Below are positions 34,269-43,284 of a stretch of 64,000 nucleotides of DNA, one piece after another (within the stretch, counting starts at the first letter, position 1; every line of letters begins with the position of its first letter). The notes under the pieces are model-generated. The model did not search any database. It saw only the letters and a program-made list of their open reading frames with translations, and was not told the DNA's origin. Position numbers and translations under genes: made by a program. The DNA is from Hyphomicrobium sp. MC1 (GTDB taxonomy: Bacteria > Pseudomonadota > Alphaproteobacteria > Rhizobiales > Hyphomicrobiaceae): the NCBI RefSeq assembly GCF_000253295.1, contig NC_015717.1, forward strand, positions 1,860,001 to 1,924,000, read 5' to 3'.

Positions 34269-35396
34269 TTGAAATTATTTGAATGCCAGAATTGTGGGCA
34301 GGTTCTTTTTTTTGAGAACACGCATTGTGAGCGCTGCCACCTTCAGGTCGGATATCTTCCGCCCCAGGAGACCATGAGCGCCGTAAAACCCAACGGAAGC
34401 ACGTGGATCGCGCTGGCCGACAATCAGAACCAATATCGATACTGTGCCAATTGGGAGCTTCATGCCTGCAATTGGCTGGTCAACGCCTCTTCCGCAACAC
34501 CTTACTGTTCGGCCTGCGAGCATAACCGAACGGTTCCCGATCTGTCTGACCCGATCAATGTTTCACGTTGGCATCGTATCGAAGAAGCAAAGCGTCGCTT
34601 GATGTACACGCTGCTAAGACTTCGCCTCCCGGTGCCGACGACAGCGAGTGGCGATCCCGAGCCCTTGCTTTTTGATTTCCTAGCATCGGCTCCACAAGCC
34701 AAAGTTCTGACGGGCCACGACAATGGCATCATCACGATTTCGCTTCTGGAGGCGGACGATGCCGAACGTGAGAAGCTGCGCACACATCTTCATGAGCCTT
34801 ATCGGACGCTGCTCGGACATTTCCGTCACGAAGTCGGTCATTATTATTGGGATCGGTTGGTCAGGGATGCCGGAAAGATCGAGGCATTTCGTGAAGTTTT
34901 CGGCGACGAAACGCTCGATTACGACGCCGCTCTGCAGGCGCACTATCAAAACGGTGCGCCTGCGAATTGGCGGGAAAATTTTGTCAGCGCCTACGCGACC
35001 ATGCACCCGTGGGAAGATTTCGCTGAAACCTGGGCGCACTACCTGCACATAATCGATACGCTCGAAATGGCGCATACGTTCAATTTGCGGATTTCGCCGC
35101 GACTGGCGGCTACAGAAGGCTTAAGCGCAACAGCGGATCGCGATCCTTATGCCATCGCCGATATGGAAACACTCATGAGCGAATGGATACCGGTTACATT
35201 TGCCGTCAACAGCCTCAATCGCAGCATGGGCCAACCGGATCTCTATCCGTTTGTGCTCTCGCCAGCCATCATAGGCAAACTCGCGTTCATCCACCGCCTC
35301 GTCAAAGACAGGGAAGCGGAAACCGAGCGCAAGAGCGATGAGGAGGCGGCGTCGCCACGGCCTGGAATTCTTCGCCGGATCTTCGTCAAGAATTGA
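34269..35396 (+). CDS. Putative zinc-binding metallopeptidase with N-terminal zinc ribbon
   Basis: A 375-residue protein starting at TTG with AGAAGGA 10 bases upstream, giving (M)KLFECQNCGQVLFFENTHCERC. The first 25 residues are a zinc ribbon (CxxC ... CxxC), and further cysteines (CANWELHACNW, CSACEHN) form a second one. The peptidase domain has FRHEVGHYYWDRL, an HExxH zinc site at about residues 200-215, with HPWEDFAETWAHYLHIIDTLEMA supplying the distal ligands. This matches the Peptidase_Mx (putative zinc-binding metallopeptidase) family. Substrate unknown. Longer start at 34200 lacks a ribosome site. Confidence 0.8.
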   Translation: MKLFECQNCGQVLFFENTHCERCHLQVGYLPPQETMSAVKPNGSTWIALADNQNQYRYCANWELHACNWLVNASSATPYCSACEHNRTVPDLSDPINVSRWHRIEEAKRRLMYTLLRLRLPVPTTASGDPEPLLFDFLASAPQAKVLTGHDNGIITISLLEADDAEREKLRTHLHEPYRTLLGHFRHEVGHYYWDRLVRDAGKIEAFREVFGDETLDYDAALQAHYQNGAPANWRENFVSAYATMHPWEDFAETWAHYLHIIDTLEMAHTFNLRISPRLAATEGLSATADRDPYAIADMETLMSEWIPVTFAVNSLNRSMGQPDLYPFVLSPAIIGKLAFIHRLVKDREAETERKSDEEAASPRPGILRRIFVKN

Positions 35397-35537
35397 TGGG
35401 TGCGGCGATTGTGCGTCTGCAACTGCCGATCTAGAAGTCCGTTCAAGCTCCCGATCCCGATATCGCCAAGCAGAGAAAGTGAGCCGATAGTCTCTGGCTC
35501 TGCGAGCGCGTGCTGCAGAGCCAGAGAATTTAGAGCA

Positions 35538-35822
35538 TCAGTCGTCGTAGCCAGTCAGGACTTCGCCGGTCGCCGGGTTGGCATGACCTTCGATGCGCAC
35601 GCCTGCGGCATTCGTCGCATCGAACTCGTAAACGCCGTCGTCGGCTTCGATCTTCGTCACCTGATAGCCCTGAGACTTCAGCTTCTGGATCACTTCGGAG
35701 ACGGAGAGCCACTTATCGGCCGGCACGTTGAGCCGATACTTGTGGTCGTCGGCCTGCGCGGATGCTGCAAGACCGAAGATGATCACTGCAACGGGAAGAA
35801 CAAGGTTACGGGCCTTCTGCAT
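35538..35822 (-). CDS. PepSY domain periplasmic protein
   Basis: A 94-residue protein with a signal peptide (MQKARNLVLPVAVIIFGLAASAQA) and a single PepSY domain (WLSVSEVIQKLKSQGYQVTKIEADDGVYEFDA ... VRIEGHANPATGEVL). PepSY domains are thought to bind or inhibit proteases or sensors in the envelope. It diverges from a second PepSY gene and a two-component system across a 139-bp intergenic region with a direct repeat, so both directions are probably controlled by that system. Confidence 0.88.
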   Translation of the reverse strand: MQKARNLVLPVAVIIFGLAASAQADDHKYRLNVPADKWLSVSEVIQKLKSQGYQVTKIEADDGVYEFDATNAAGVRIEGHANPATGEVLTGYDD

Positions 35823-35906
35823 TGTAAAAACTCCTGTGTTTTGCCAAACCGTTGTCGGTCGAGCGTGACCTTGCCCGAGGCGCGCTGACGCCGGTCTGAT
35901 CGCATC

Positions 35907-35923
35907 TGTCAGGAGTTTGTCAG
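35907..35923. promoter_or_regulatory. TGTCAG direct repeat, candidate response-regulator box
   Basis: TGTCAG at 35907-35912 and 35918-35923 are spaced 11 bases start to start, one helical turn, as in OmpR/PhoP-type binding sites. It lies in the divergent region between the two PepSY genes, upstream of the response regulator gene. Confidence 0.5.
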
Positions 35924-35961
35924 CTCCGATCCTGCACGATGCTCACGCCATGGAACCCGTC

Positions 35962-36285
35962 ATGAAGCGCCTTATCGTCCTGTCTCTGACCGCACTCACG
36001 CTGTTGTCCGCCGGTACGCTCACTGCGATTGCCGACGATGACGACGAGCGCGATCATGAGATTGCCCGCAAAGCGTTGAGCGAGGGCCGCATTCGTCCGT
36101 TGACGGACATCATGGACGAATTGAAGGCACAGTTTCCGGGCCAAATCGTAGGTGTCGAGCTTGAGGTCAAAAAAACAGGAGCTTTCGTTTATGAGTTCAA
36201 GATCCTGACGCCTCAGGGCAAGCTGAAAGAGGTCAACGTTGACGCGGCGACGGCAAAGATCCTGACGATTGAGGATGACGATTGA
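35962..36285 (+). CDS. PepSY domain protein in two-component operon
   Basis: A 107-residue protein starting MKRLIVLSLTALTLLSAG, a signal peptide, followed by an acidic Asp-rich stretch (ADDDDERDHE) and one PepSY domain (PLTDIMDELKAQFPGQIVGVELEVKKTGAFVYEFKIL ... KEVNVDAATAKIL). Its stop overlaps the ATG of the response regulator (TGATG), so it is the first gene of the operon PepSY - regulator - kinase. It probably acts as a periplasmic sensor or modulator of the kinase. Confidence 0.88.
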   Translation: MKRLIVLSLTALTLLSAGTLTAIADDDDERDHEIARKALSEGRIRPLTDIMDELKAQFPGQIVGVELEVKKTGAFVYEFKILTPQGKLKEVNVDAATAKILTIEDDD

Positions 36286-36950
36286 TGCGCATTCTCATCG
36301 TCGAGGACGAACCCAAAATTGCAAAAAGCCTTGCAACGGCCTTGACCGCTGCGAACTACAGCGTCGATGCCGTTCACGACGGCGAGGATGCCTGGTTTCG
36401 TGGCGACACGGAGAATTACGACCTCGTGATATTGGATCTCGGCCTGCCAAAAATCGACGGGCTTTCCGTGCTCAAGCGCTGGCGCGCAGCGGGCCGAATG
36501 ATGCCTGTTCTGGTTCTGACGGCGCGTGGTGCATGGATGGAGCGGGTCGAAGGCATTGATGCCGGCGCGGACGACTATCTCGTCAAACCATTCCAGATCG
36601 AGGAATTGATCGCCCGCGTTCGCGCGCTCATTCGCCGTTCGGTGGGGCAGGGGTCGGCGCTGCTAACGGCAGGCAAGCTTTCCGTCGATACCCGGCAGAT
36701 GCGCGTTCTTATCGACGGTGCGTCGGTGGCGGTATCGCCGCTGGAATACCGGTTGATTTCCTACCTCATCCATCACAAGGGACGCGTCATTCCTCCGGCG
36801 GAACTGATCGAACATCTTTACGGCGACGACGACGCGCGAGATGCCAACGCGCTCGAAGCCGTGGTGACGCGATTGCGCAAAAAGCTCGGCCAGGATTTGA
36901 TCGAGACCCGACGCGGCTTCGGTTACACCGTTATGGAAGTGCCGGCATGA
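36285..36950 (+). CDS. OmpR/PhoP family response regulator
   Basis: A 221-residue regulator: receiver domain with acidic pocket VEDEP (residues 6-10), phosphorylation Asp in LVILDLGLPKIDG (about residue 51), conserved Thr in LTARG and Lys in DDYLVKPFQ (about 101), then a winged-helix OmpR-type DNA-binding domain (SPLEYRLISYLIHHKGRVI ... VTRLRKKLGQDLIETRRGFGY). Starts one base into the stop of the PepSY gene and overlaps the kinase start (ATGA). Confidence 0.93.
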   Translation: MRILIVEDEPKIAKSLATALTAANYSVDAVHDGEDAWFRGDTENYDLVILDLGLPKIDGLSVLKRWRAAGRMMPVLVLTARGAWMERVEGIDAGADDYLVKPFQIEELIARVRALIRRSVGQGSALLTAGKLSVDTRQMRVLIDGASVAVSPLEYRLISYLIHHKGRVIPPAELIEHLYGDDDARDANALEAVVTRLRKKLGQDLIETRRGFGYTVMEVPA

Positions 36951-38314
36951 GCGTGGGTTCGCTTCGCCTCAGATTGCTTGCTGCTGGCGTCCTGTCGATC
37001 TTGCTCGCGCTTGGCATTGCCGCTTTCGGTCTCACGGAATTGTTCAAGCGCCATGTTGAGCGCCGCGTCGATGCGGAGCTGACTGTTTACTTGAACCAGC
37101 TCGCAGCGGGGCTGACGCGCAAGCCGTCCGGCGAATTGGGGCTTGCGCATCGCCCGTCTGACCCACGGTTCGAAGAACCGCTGTCCGGGCTTTATTGGCA
37201 GATCGAAGGAGGATCGCCGGCGGACGATCTGCGATCGCGATCGTTGTGGGACACGGTTCTGTCGCTTCCGCCCGAAACCAATGTCGCCGATGTTTCTCGC
37301 AGGTACGAGATTGTTGGCCCACAGAACGCGCAACTTTACCTCCTTCAACGGTACATCGAGTTGCCCGATAATATCGGGGGCTCGAAAGTTCGGATCGCGG
37401 TTGCCGTGGACTCTCGGGAAGTCGGCCAATCGGTGCGAAGTTTTGCGTCTGAGCTCGCGCCGTTTCTGCTGATCATCGGTGCGCTACTGGTCGCGGCATC
37501 CTGGATACAGGTTAGTGTCGGTCTGCGTCCGCTGTCGACCATACGTGGCAGGCTTTCGAGCATTCGCTCGGGCAAACAACAGCGGCTTGGCGGTGCGTTT
37601 CCGAAAGAGGTGAGGCCGCTCGCCGAGGAAATCGACGCGCTGCTCGACGAGCGGGAGAAGGCGATCGAGAAAGCGCGGGGGCGCGCCGCAGACCTGGCGC
37701 ATGGGCTCAAGACGCCGCTGCAGGTTCTGAATGGAGAAGTGACGCGGCTCGAAGAGAAAGGCGAGACGGGCATTGCGTCGGATATTTCCTATCTCGTCAA
37801 TCTCATGCGCCGCCACATCGACCGCGAGATTGCGCGCGCACGCATTTCTTATGCCAACAGCAACGCTTCAACGAACGTCAGGACGTCAACCGAACAAATC
37901 ATACGTGTCGTCGAGAAGACGCCACGCGGGCAGTCCTTGAGCTGGACGATTGATGCGCCGCCCGATCTGGAAGCGCGCATCGATGCCGTCGATCTGGCTG
38001 AGTCGCTCGGTAACTTGCTCGACAACGCGGCGCGCCACGCCAAGGAAAAGGTTTCCGTGAAGGCGCGCGCCGAAATGCAGAGTATCTCGATTTCCATTAT
38101 CGACGACGGTCCGGGCATTGAAAAGGAACATCAGGCGGCGATGCTGATTCGCGGACAGAGACTCGATACGCACGTTGGCGGTGCCGGTCTCGGATTGGCG
38201 ATCGTCACCGACATCGTCGAGGCATGGGGGGGAAGCCTGACGATCGAGAACGGCACGGTCGGCCTCATCGCTACGCTGCGTCTTCCTGCTGCGACGAACG
38301 ATTCGGGCGCCTGA
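36947..38314 (+). CDS. Sensor histidine kinase
   Basis: A 455-residue membrane kinase: N-terminal helix (about 10-30), periplasmic sensor region to about 165, second helix (about 168-186), then a dimerisation domain with the phospho-acceptor in AADLAHGLKTPLQVL (about 246-260), N-box NLLDNAARHA (about 352), G1 DDGPGI (about 384) and G2 GGAGLGLAIV (about 407). The H-box reads LAHGLKTP, the PhoQ-type variant rather than HELRTP. It pairs with the regulator at 36285 and the PepSY protein upstream. Confidence 0.93.
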   Translation: MSVGSLRLRLLAAGVLSILLALGIAAFGLTELFKRHVERRVDAELTVYLNQLAAGLTRKPSGELGLAHRPSDPRFEEPLSGLYWQIEGGSPADDLRSRSLWDTVLSLPPETNVADVSRRYEIVGPQNAQLYLLQRYIELPDNIGGSKVRIAVAVDSREVGQSVRSFASELAPFLLIIGALLVAASWIQVSVGLRPLSTIRGRLSSIRSGKQQRLGGAFPKEVRPLAEEIDALLDEREKAIEKARGRAADLAHGLKTPLQVLNGEVTRLEEKGETGIASDISYLVNLMRRHIDREIARARISYANSNASTNVRTSTEQIIRVVEKTPRGQSLSWTIDAPPDLEARIDAVDLAESLGNLLDNAARHAKEKVSVKARAEMQSISISIIDDGPGIEKEHQAAMLIRGQRLDTHVGGAGLGLAIVTDIVEAWGGSLTIENGTVGLIATLRLPAATNDSGA

Positions 38315-38526
38315 GGGGTTTCGGACTCCGCCGCTGCAAAGCTCGGCCAAAGAAATTCGCGCGGAGATTGCTTCAGCACGGCTGGACTCGCCCTCGGCCG
38401 GTGGACTGATCAGCAAAGTCACGCTGACTGGCTCTAGTCTTACAATTCTGTGGCTTTGATGCCGCAAAATCACTGCGAAGCATTGTGCTTCCTCGGCACA
38501 CGAAAGATGCCGTGGAGGCTCATCCC

Positions 38527-39147
38527 ATGCATACGAAAGACTTTGCGAGCGCGCTTCGGGCTTTCGCCGCGATTGCCGACTTTGATCGCTCATACGAACT
38601 GCATCGACTCGCAGCCGTACTGGATCGCGGTCGTGACGAGACCATCGCCGCTCGCGTCAAGCGCATGTCTCCATCCGAGCAGTATCCGGGGCGACTCAAG
38701 GAAACGCTCGACGCTATTGCCGCCGGACTTCACGCCAGCGGCGCCGTCAAGGCGAGTTCGTCCGTTCGCGAGCTGTTGAAAATCTTTACAGGTCGGCCCG
38801 GCGCTTCAGTCGACGATTTTTGTACGGCGATCTGCCTTCCGCCTGCGCCGCAAGGCGTGGGCGCGCGCCGCTTCAAAAGCCAAAATGCGGCGCTTGCAAA
38901 CGATATCTGCTCGGAGCTTACGCCCTACATCGATGATGCCGACGTTTTCCGGACTCGTCTCGATGCGTTGATTGCAGCAAGGCCGGCAGGGATCGCGACC
39001 TGGACTCTCGTCGCCAATCGACTGGTCGGCAATAATCGGACGTACCGGGATCGCAAATCGGCGGTTAGGGCGATCTTGAATTACATCGAAGCGAGGTCTC
39101 TGATCGCGCCTCTGGCACGTGGGCTGGAACTGGCGGGTCCGCAATGA
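38527..39147 (+). CDS. Hypothetical protein
   Basis: A 206-residue soluble, helix-rich protein starting MHTKDFASALRAFAAIADFDR with a GGAGG ribosome site. No motif is recognised; Arg, Ala and Asp are frequent, and RPGASVDDFCTAICLPPAPQ is a distinctive stretch. It stands between the PepSY two-component operon and a COG4705-type membrane protein, without clear operon linkage to either. Function unknown. Confidence 0.6.
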   Translation: MHTKDFASALRAFAAIADFDRSYELHRLAAVLDRGRDETIAARVKRMSPSEQYPGRLKETLDAIAAGLHASGAVKASSSVRELLKIFTGRPGASVDDFCTAICLPPAPQGVGARRFKSQNAALANDICSELTPYIDDADVFRTRLDALIAARPAGIATWTLVANRLVGNNRTYRDRKSAVRAILNYIEARSLIAPLARGLELAGPQ

Positions 39148-39196
39148 AGTCATCTGCAGGTCACGCCGGGTGGCGTTCTGACGAAATCGACGACCT

Positions 39197-39976
39197 ATGA
39201 GCTTTGCTGCAATGGGTAACGCTCAAGATCAGATCTCCAAAGTCTCGCAAGTGACGCTCGCCTTCTGGATGATGAAAATCCTGGCGACGACGCTGGGCGA
39301 AACAGCTGGCGACTTCCTCTCGATGTCGCTTGATCTTGGCTATTATGTCGGCCTTGCCATTACCTTTGCGATCCTACTGGTGTTACTTTTTCTGCAAGTC
39401 AGAAGCGAAATCTACCGTCCTCTGCTTTTTTGGTTCACGATCATTGCCACGACGACGGCCGGCACTGAAATTTCTGACTTTATGGACCGCTCGCTCGACC
39501 TTGGATATCTCGCGGGCTCCGTTATGCTCGCGACAGCTTTAGTGTCGACGTTGGCAATTTGGCGCTTTCGCGAAGGTTCGCTTCGAGTCTACCCCATTCG
39601 CGGACGCGACGCCGAAATCATGTTCTGGGCCGCGGTCCTGTTCTCCAACAGTCTCGGCACGGCGTTCGGCGATTATCTCGTCGATGATGCGGGTCTCAGT
39701 TTCATCCAGGGCGCGCTGGTGACGGCCGGTATTATCGGAGTTGTCGCCCTCCTTCATTATTTCTCTCGTATCAACGATGTCATCCTGTTCTGGATCGCCT
39801 TCGTTTTTACGCGTCCCTTCGGCGCGACATTCGGTGATTTCTTGACGAAACCCGTCGGCAACGGCGGCTTGAGCTTGCCGCGTGGGCAGGCATCGCTGGT
39901 GACGTTGGGACTGCTGCTGGCCATTCTTTATCTGTCTCTCGACCGACGCCGGCCGCACGTTTCGAAGCGCGGGTGA
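39197..39976 (+). CDS. COG4705-like membrane protein with four internal repeats
   Basis: A 259-residue membrane protein (about 8 helices) made of four similar segments, each with a T/G-G-[DE]-[FY]-L-type core: TLGETAGDFLSMSLDLGY, TTAGTEISDFMDRSLDLGY, SLGTAFGDYLVDDAGLS and PFGATFGDFLTKPVGNG. This duplicated plan is characteristic of the COG4705 family of membrane-anchored proteins, whose role is unknown. The repeats suggest a symmetric transporter or channel. Start may be at 39212 (MGNAQ). Confidence 0.8.
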   Translation: MSFAAMGNAQDQISKVSQVTLAFWMMKILATTLGETAGDFLSMSLDLGYYVGLAITFAILLVLLFLQVRSEIYRPLLFWFTIIATTTAGTEISDFMDRSLDLGYLAGSVMLATALVSTLAIWRFREGSLRVYPIRGRDAEIMFWAAVLFSNSLGTAFGDYLVDDAGLSFIQGALVTAGIIGVVALLHYFSRINDVILFWIAFVFTRPFGATFGDFLTKPVGNGGLSLPRGQASLVTLGLLLAILYLSLDRRRPHVSKRG

Positions 39977-40074
39977 ACGGTCGCCTTTTACTTACAGTTC
40001 TGAGACGTTCCGGCCGTAAAGGCTGCATGGAGTTTTGCCCAATGTGTACTCGCGAATAGGGGGGAGTATTCAGA

Positions 40075-40818
40075 TTGCCGTTGGACAATGCAGAGGTGTG
40101 GAAGTCAAATCAGGCGTCCGCTTCGGATGTGGCATGTGCGCCGGCCAAAGCGATGCTTTTCGGCGCCGTTGCGTTCGGCATCTGCTTGATGATTTTCTAT
40201 CTTGCGTATCCGCGCTTCGATCTCTCGGTGAGCCGAGCCCTTTACGTGCAGCCCCATCGCTTCATCGGCAGCGAATCCCTGTTCTTTGGCAGTCTTCGTA
40301 ACGGATTTTCGACGTTGTTTTGCGCCGTCTGCGTGCTCGCCGGTGTCGGCTGCGTCGTCTCGCTGATCAGCATGCGCAAACGCTGGCTCGGTCTTTCCGC
40401 CAGTCAATGGCTATACCTTGCGGTATGCCTTTTGGTAGGGCCGCTTACGATCGCGAACCTCGGCTTCAAGGATCATTGGGGGCGGCCGCGACCTAATCAT
40501 GTCATGGAATTCGGCGGATCGAAGATCTATGCGCCGCCCCTGAAACCATCGGATCAATGTAGCCGGAACTGCTCGTTCTTTTCAGGCGAGGCCTCGTCGA
40601 TCTACATCATTTGCTTTGCCGCCGCTTTTCTGTTTCCCGCCGATGCTGCATTTTGGACGCTGAGCGGCATCGTTCTGGGAACGCTCGCGGGGTTCGTGCG
40701 CATGGCCGAGGGCGGACATTTCCTGTCCGACGTCGCGTTTGCCGGCGTATTCATGGCGCTAACGGCATCGGCCATTCATATGTTGTTTGCAGTTGTCGGC
40801 GGTCGATACTCAGACTGA
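40075..40818 (+). CDS. PAP2 / LpxE-type membrane phosphatase
   Basis: A 247-residue membrane phosphatase with the three PAP2 signature motifs: KDHWGRPRP (about 137-145), CSFFSGEAS (about 165-173, PSGHA-like) and RMAEGGHFLSDV (about 204-215). It starts at TTG with GGGGGAG upstream. Lipid A 1- or 4'-phosphatases and undecaprenyl-pyrophosphate phosphatases have this fold. It overlaps the 3' end of the convergent kinase gene by 9 bases, and may be regulated by that system. Substrate not assigned. Confidence 0.85.
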   Translation: MPLDNAEVWKSNQASASDVACAPAKAMLFGAVAFGICLMIFYLAYPRFDLSVSRALYVQPHRFIGSESLFFGSLRNGFSTLFCAVCVLAGVGCVVSLISMRKRWLGLSASQWLYLAVCLLVGPLTIANLGFKDHWGRPRPNHVMEFGGSKIYAPPLKPSDQCSRNCSFFSGEASSIYIICFAAAFLFPADAAFWTLSGIVLGTLAGFVRMAEGGHFLSDVAFAGVFMALTASAIHMLFAVVGGRYSD

Positions 40819-42198
40819 AGAAGAAAACCATATCTCGACCAGCAAGCCGGGTTCATTGTCGGCGAGCGTAATGCGCGCTCCGTGCAAGTCGGCAATCGCC
40901 GCCACGAGGCTAAGGCCCAATCCATTGCCTGCCGTGGTCCGGCTCTTTTCCAGCCGATACAATCTGCGAAAGACGTTTTCGCGCTCTTCAGCGGGAATTC
41001 CTGGCCCAGTATCGCGAATGCGCACGACGGGACAGTCGCCGACCTTCGTGACTTCGACGCTGATGTCAGCTGGCTCCTGGCAATGGACGATTGCGTTCTC
41101 TATGAGATTGAGGAAGAGCTGGTTCAGAAGGCGGTGGTCGGCGTGCACGATAAAAGATCCCTCCGCCGCGATGAGAGGATGCAGGCGGTGACCTCGCTCC
41201 TCCGCGACCGCCTCCAACGCATCGACGATGTTGGTTAGCATGGGTTTGAGATCGACATCGGCAAATCTGTTTTTGCGGGCACCGGCTTCGATCTCCGAAA
41301 TGCGCATTAGGGCATCGAAGGTTTCAGCAATGTTGTCGATCTCTGCGATCGAAGCGTCGGCCGCTTCCCGATAGGCCTCGATGCTATCGCCGCCTGAGCG
41401 CACGTGCTCCAGCCTTTGGCGCATACGGCTGATCGGCGTGCGCAAATCGTGCGCGATATCGACGGAGAGTTGGCGCAAATTTTCGAAGAGACGTTGCAGG
41501 CGGTCGAGGGCGGCGTTGATGAGCGCCGCAACGTGATCGATGTCATCCGACGCGGATACTCGCGGCACTCTGCGGTCAAGCGCACCGCTTGCCACGGCAT
41601 TCAAGGCTTCCTCCATTTGCCCGATGCGTCGTTGCGCCCGGCTGCCGAGGAACCAGCCTCCGATAATCGCGCAGATCACCGACAGCCCGATGCCCCACAT
41701 CAGGCCGTTGAGTTGCAGTCTCTGCGCATCGCGGATGTCGCCATTGCCGTCGCCAACAAACAGATAACCGCCGTTGATCGTCGTCCATCGCCCAATCACC
41801 GCATCGCTCGCCCTGTGAGGAGACCAGTCGCCGAGAAGATTCAAGTCCCTCCAAGGAATGGTCCGCCAGCCCTCGAACCGTTCGAGAGACGCTACGTTAC
41901 CAGCGATGCGTTTTCCCGAGCTGTCCGTCAGGAGATAAATGTCTTCATCAGACTTCGCGACACGGGCATGGCTTTCGATCATCGCCGCGAGCTCTTGAAA
42001 GCCGTCGCTTTCTTTCCCTTGGACGTCGATCAGCGTTTTACGAACCTCGTCGATGTGCGCACGCAGATGCGCCGTCAATTGCGTGCTGAGGGAATAATAG
42101 AGCGCGGAGAAAATTACCGAGTTGACCAACGTAATGATCACAACGACCAGGGCGGCCAACCGAAAGGCGGTGCCGCGGGTTAGCCTATGCCGCATCAA
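40810..42198 (-). CDS. Sensor histidine kinase (HAMP type)
   Basis: A 462-residue membrane kinase: helix near residues 14-35, periplasmic sensor, second helix (about 165-185, GIGLSVICAIIGGWFLG), HAMP (about 185-240), phospho-acceptor His in LSVDIAHDLRTPISRM (about 250), N-box NLIENAIVHC (about 367), G1 RDTGPGI and G2 GNGLGLSLV. Translationally coupled to the regulator gene at 42185 by a 14-base overlap. Convergent with the PAP2 phosphatase. Confidence 0.93.
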   Translation of the reverse strand: MMRHRLTRGTAFRLAALVVVIITLVNSVIFSALYYSLSTQLTAHLRAHIDEVRKTLIDVQGKESDGFQELAAMIESHARVAKSDEDIYLLTDSSGKRIAGNVASLERFEGWRTIPWRDLNLLGDWSPHRASDAVIGRWTTINGGYLFVGDGNGDIRDAQRLQLNGLMWGIGLSVICAIIGGWFLGSRAQRRIGQMEEALNAVASGALDRRVPRVSASDDIDHVAALINAALDRLQRLFENLRQLSVDIAHDLRTPISRMRQRLEHVRSGGDSIEAYREAADASIAEIDNIAETFDALMRISEIEAGARKNRFADVDLKPMLTNIVDALEAVAEERGHRLHPLIAAEGSFIVHADHRLLNQLFLNLIENAIVHCQEPADISVEVTKVGDCPVVRIRDTGPGIPAEERENVFRRLYRLEKSRTTAGNGLGLSLVAAIADLHGARITLADNEPGLLVEIWFSSSV

Positions 42199-42859
42199 TG
42201 ATGTATCCCAATCCTCTCACTGTACGGATCAAAGGCGGATCTCCGGGGCGTTCGATCTTCAATCGAAGCCGACTAACATTGGTCTGGACGATAGAAGTCT
42301 TCGTGTCGCGTTCCAATCCCCACATCTCTTCCAGCAGCATGGATCGCGTGACGACGCGCCCGCGATTGCGAAGGAAAATTTCGAGCAGCTTGAACTCGCG
42401 CGGTTGCAAATGAATCTCGTCGTTTCCTCGGCGGATTTGCCGCCGGATGAGGTTCACTTCCAAGGTGCCGATCCGGAAGGTGGCGTCCTGCTTGGGACCG
42501 GGGGGACGGCGGCCCAAGGCTGTAATGCGCGCAAGCAGCTCGCCGAGAGCGAAAGGCTTCACAAGGTAGTCATCAGCGCCGCTTTCCAAGCCTTCGATGC
42601 GATCCTCGATGCCTCCCACTGCGGTGAGCAGAATGATGCCGGACAGCACGTCGGCGCGCCGAAGGCTTTGCACGAGGTGCAGTCCATCGAGGCCCGGCAA
42701 CATCCTGTCGATGACAAGAACATCGAAGGTTTCAACCATCGCCGCCTTGAGTCCCTCGGCGCCGTTGGTGGCAACTACGACGTCGTGTCCTTGGCCGATC
42801 AGGCTCTCACGTACGATCCTCACTGTTTCCTGATCGTCTTCGACGAGAAGTATGCGCAT
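42185..42859 (-). CDS. OmpR family response regulator
   Basis: A 224-residue regulator: VEDDQ (6-10), phosphorylation Asp in LVIDRMLPGLDG (about 51), Thr in LLTAVGG, Lys in DDYLVKPFALGELLAR (about 104), and a winged-helix domain (LQPREFKLLEIFLRNRGRVVTRSMLLEEMW ... VSRLRLKIERP). It is the first gene of the two-component operon with the kinase at 40810. The layout resembles PmrAB-type systems controlling lipid A modification, which fits the nearby PAP2 gene, but this is inference. Confidence 0.93.
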   Translation of the reverse strand: MRILLVEDDQETVRIVRESLIGQGHDVVVATNGAEGLKAAMVETFDVLVIDRMLPGLDGLHLVQSLRRADVLSGIILLTAVGGIEDRIEGLESGADDYLVKPFALGELLARITALGRRPPGPKQDATFRIGTLEVNLIRRQIRRGNDEIHLQPREFKLLEIFLRNRGRVVTRSMLLEEMWGLERDTKTSIVQTNVSRLRLKIERPGDPPLIRTVRGLGYIIDAA

Positions 42860-43284
42860 TAGATCGACGTCGTTGTTATCATCATAGCCACGAGCACCCC
42901 AAACCCTGGACCTCTGAGGGCAGCGTGACGCAATTGCGGTAGGAAAGTCACGATTTTGTATGCTTTCGGGGAAAGGCCCCCAACAGGGCGCCGCTTGCTG
43001 TCGTTTTTCGCCCAGAAATTCTAGCGGCCATCGCAGTCACGCTTGATTTACCGAGCGATTTCCCAACGGATGTCGAGCCCAGCGCCTGCATTAGCTTGAT
43101 GCGAGGCGTCAATTAACACCAAGGACCGATATGGTTTTCCAGGAGGCGGAGAACGATCAGCGTAACGCCTTTTTATGTGATATGCGATGGTATTGGGCTC
43201 GTTAGGCATTCAGCACTGAGATGATTTTGACGGGACAAAATCATGAACCAGTTCATGCGTCTAACGGCCGTTCCCAGTCTGCAT
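42860..43284. other. 425-bp intergenic region with a 9-bp inverted repeat
   Basis: No supported gene. ATGATTTTG (43221-43229) and CAAAATCAT (43236-43244) form a perfect hairpin 41 bases beyond the end of the MFS gene, possibly a terminator for it. The rest is ordinary intergenic sequence that must contain the promoter of the regulator at 42859. Confidence 0.45.
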
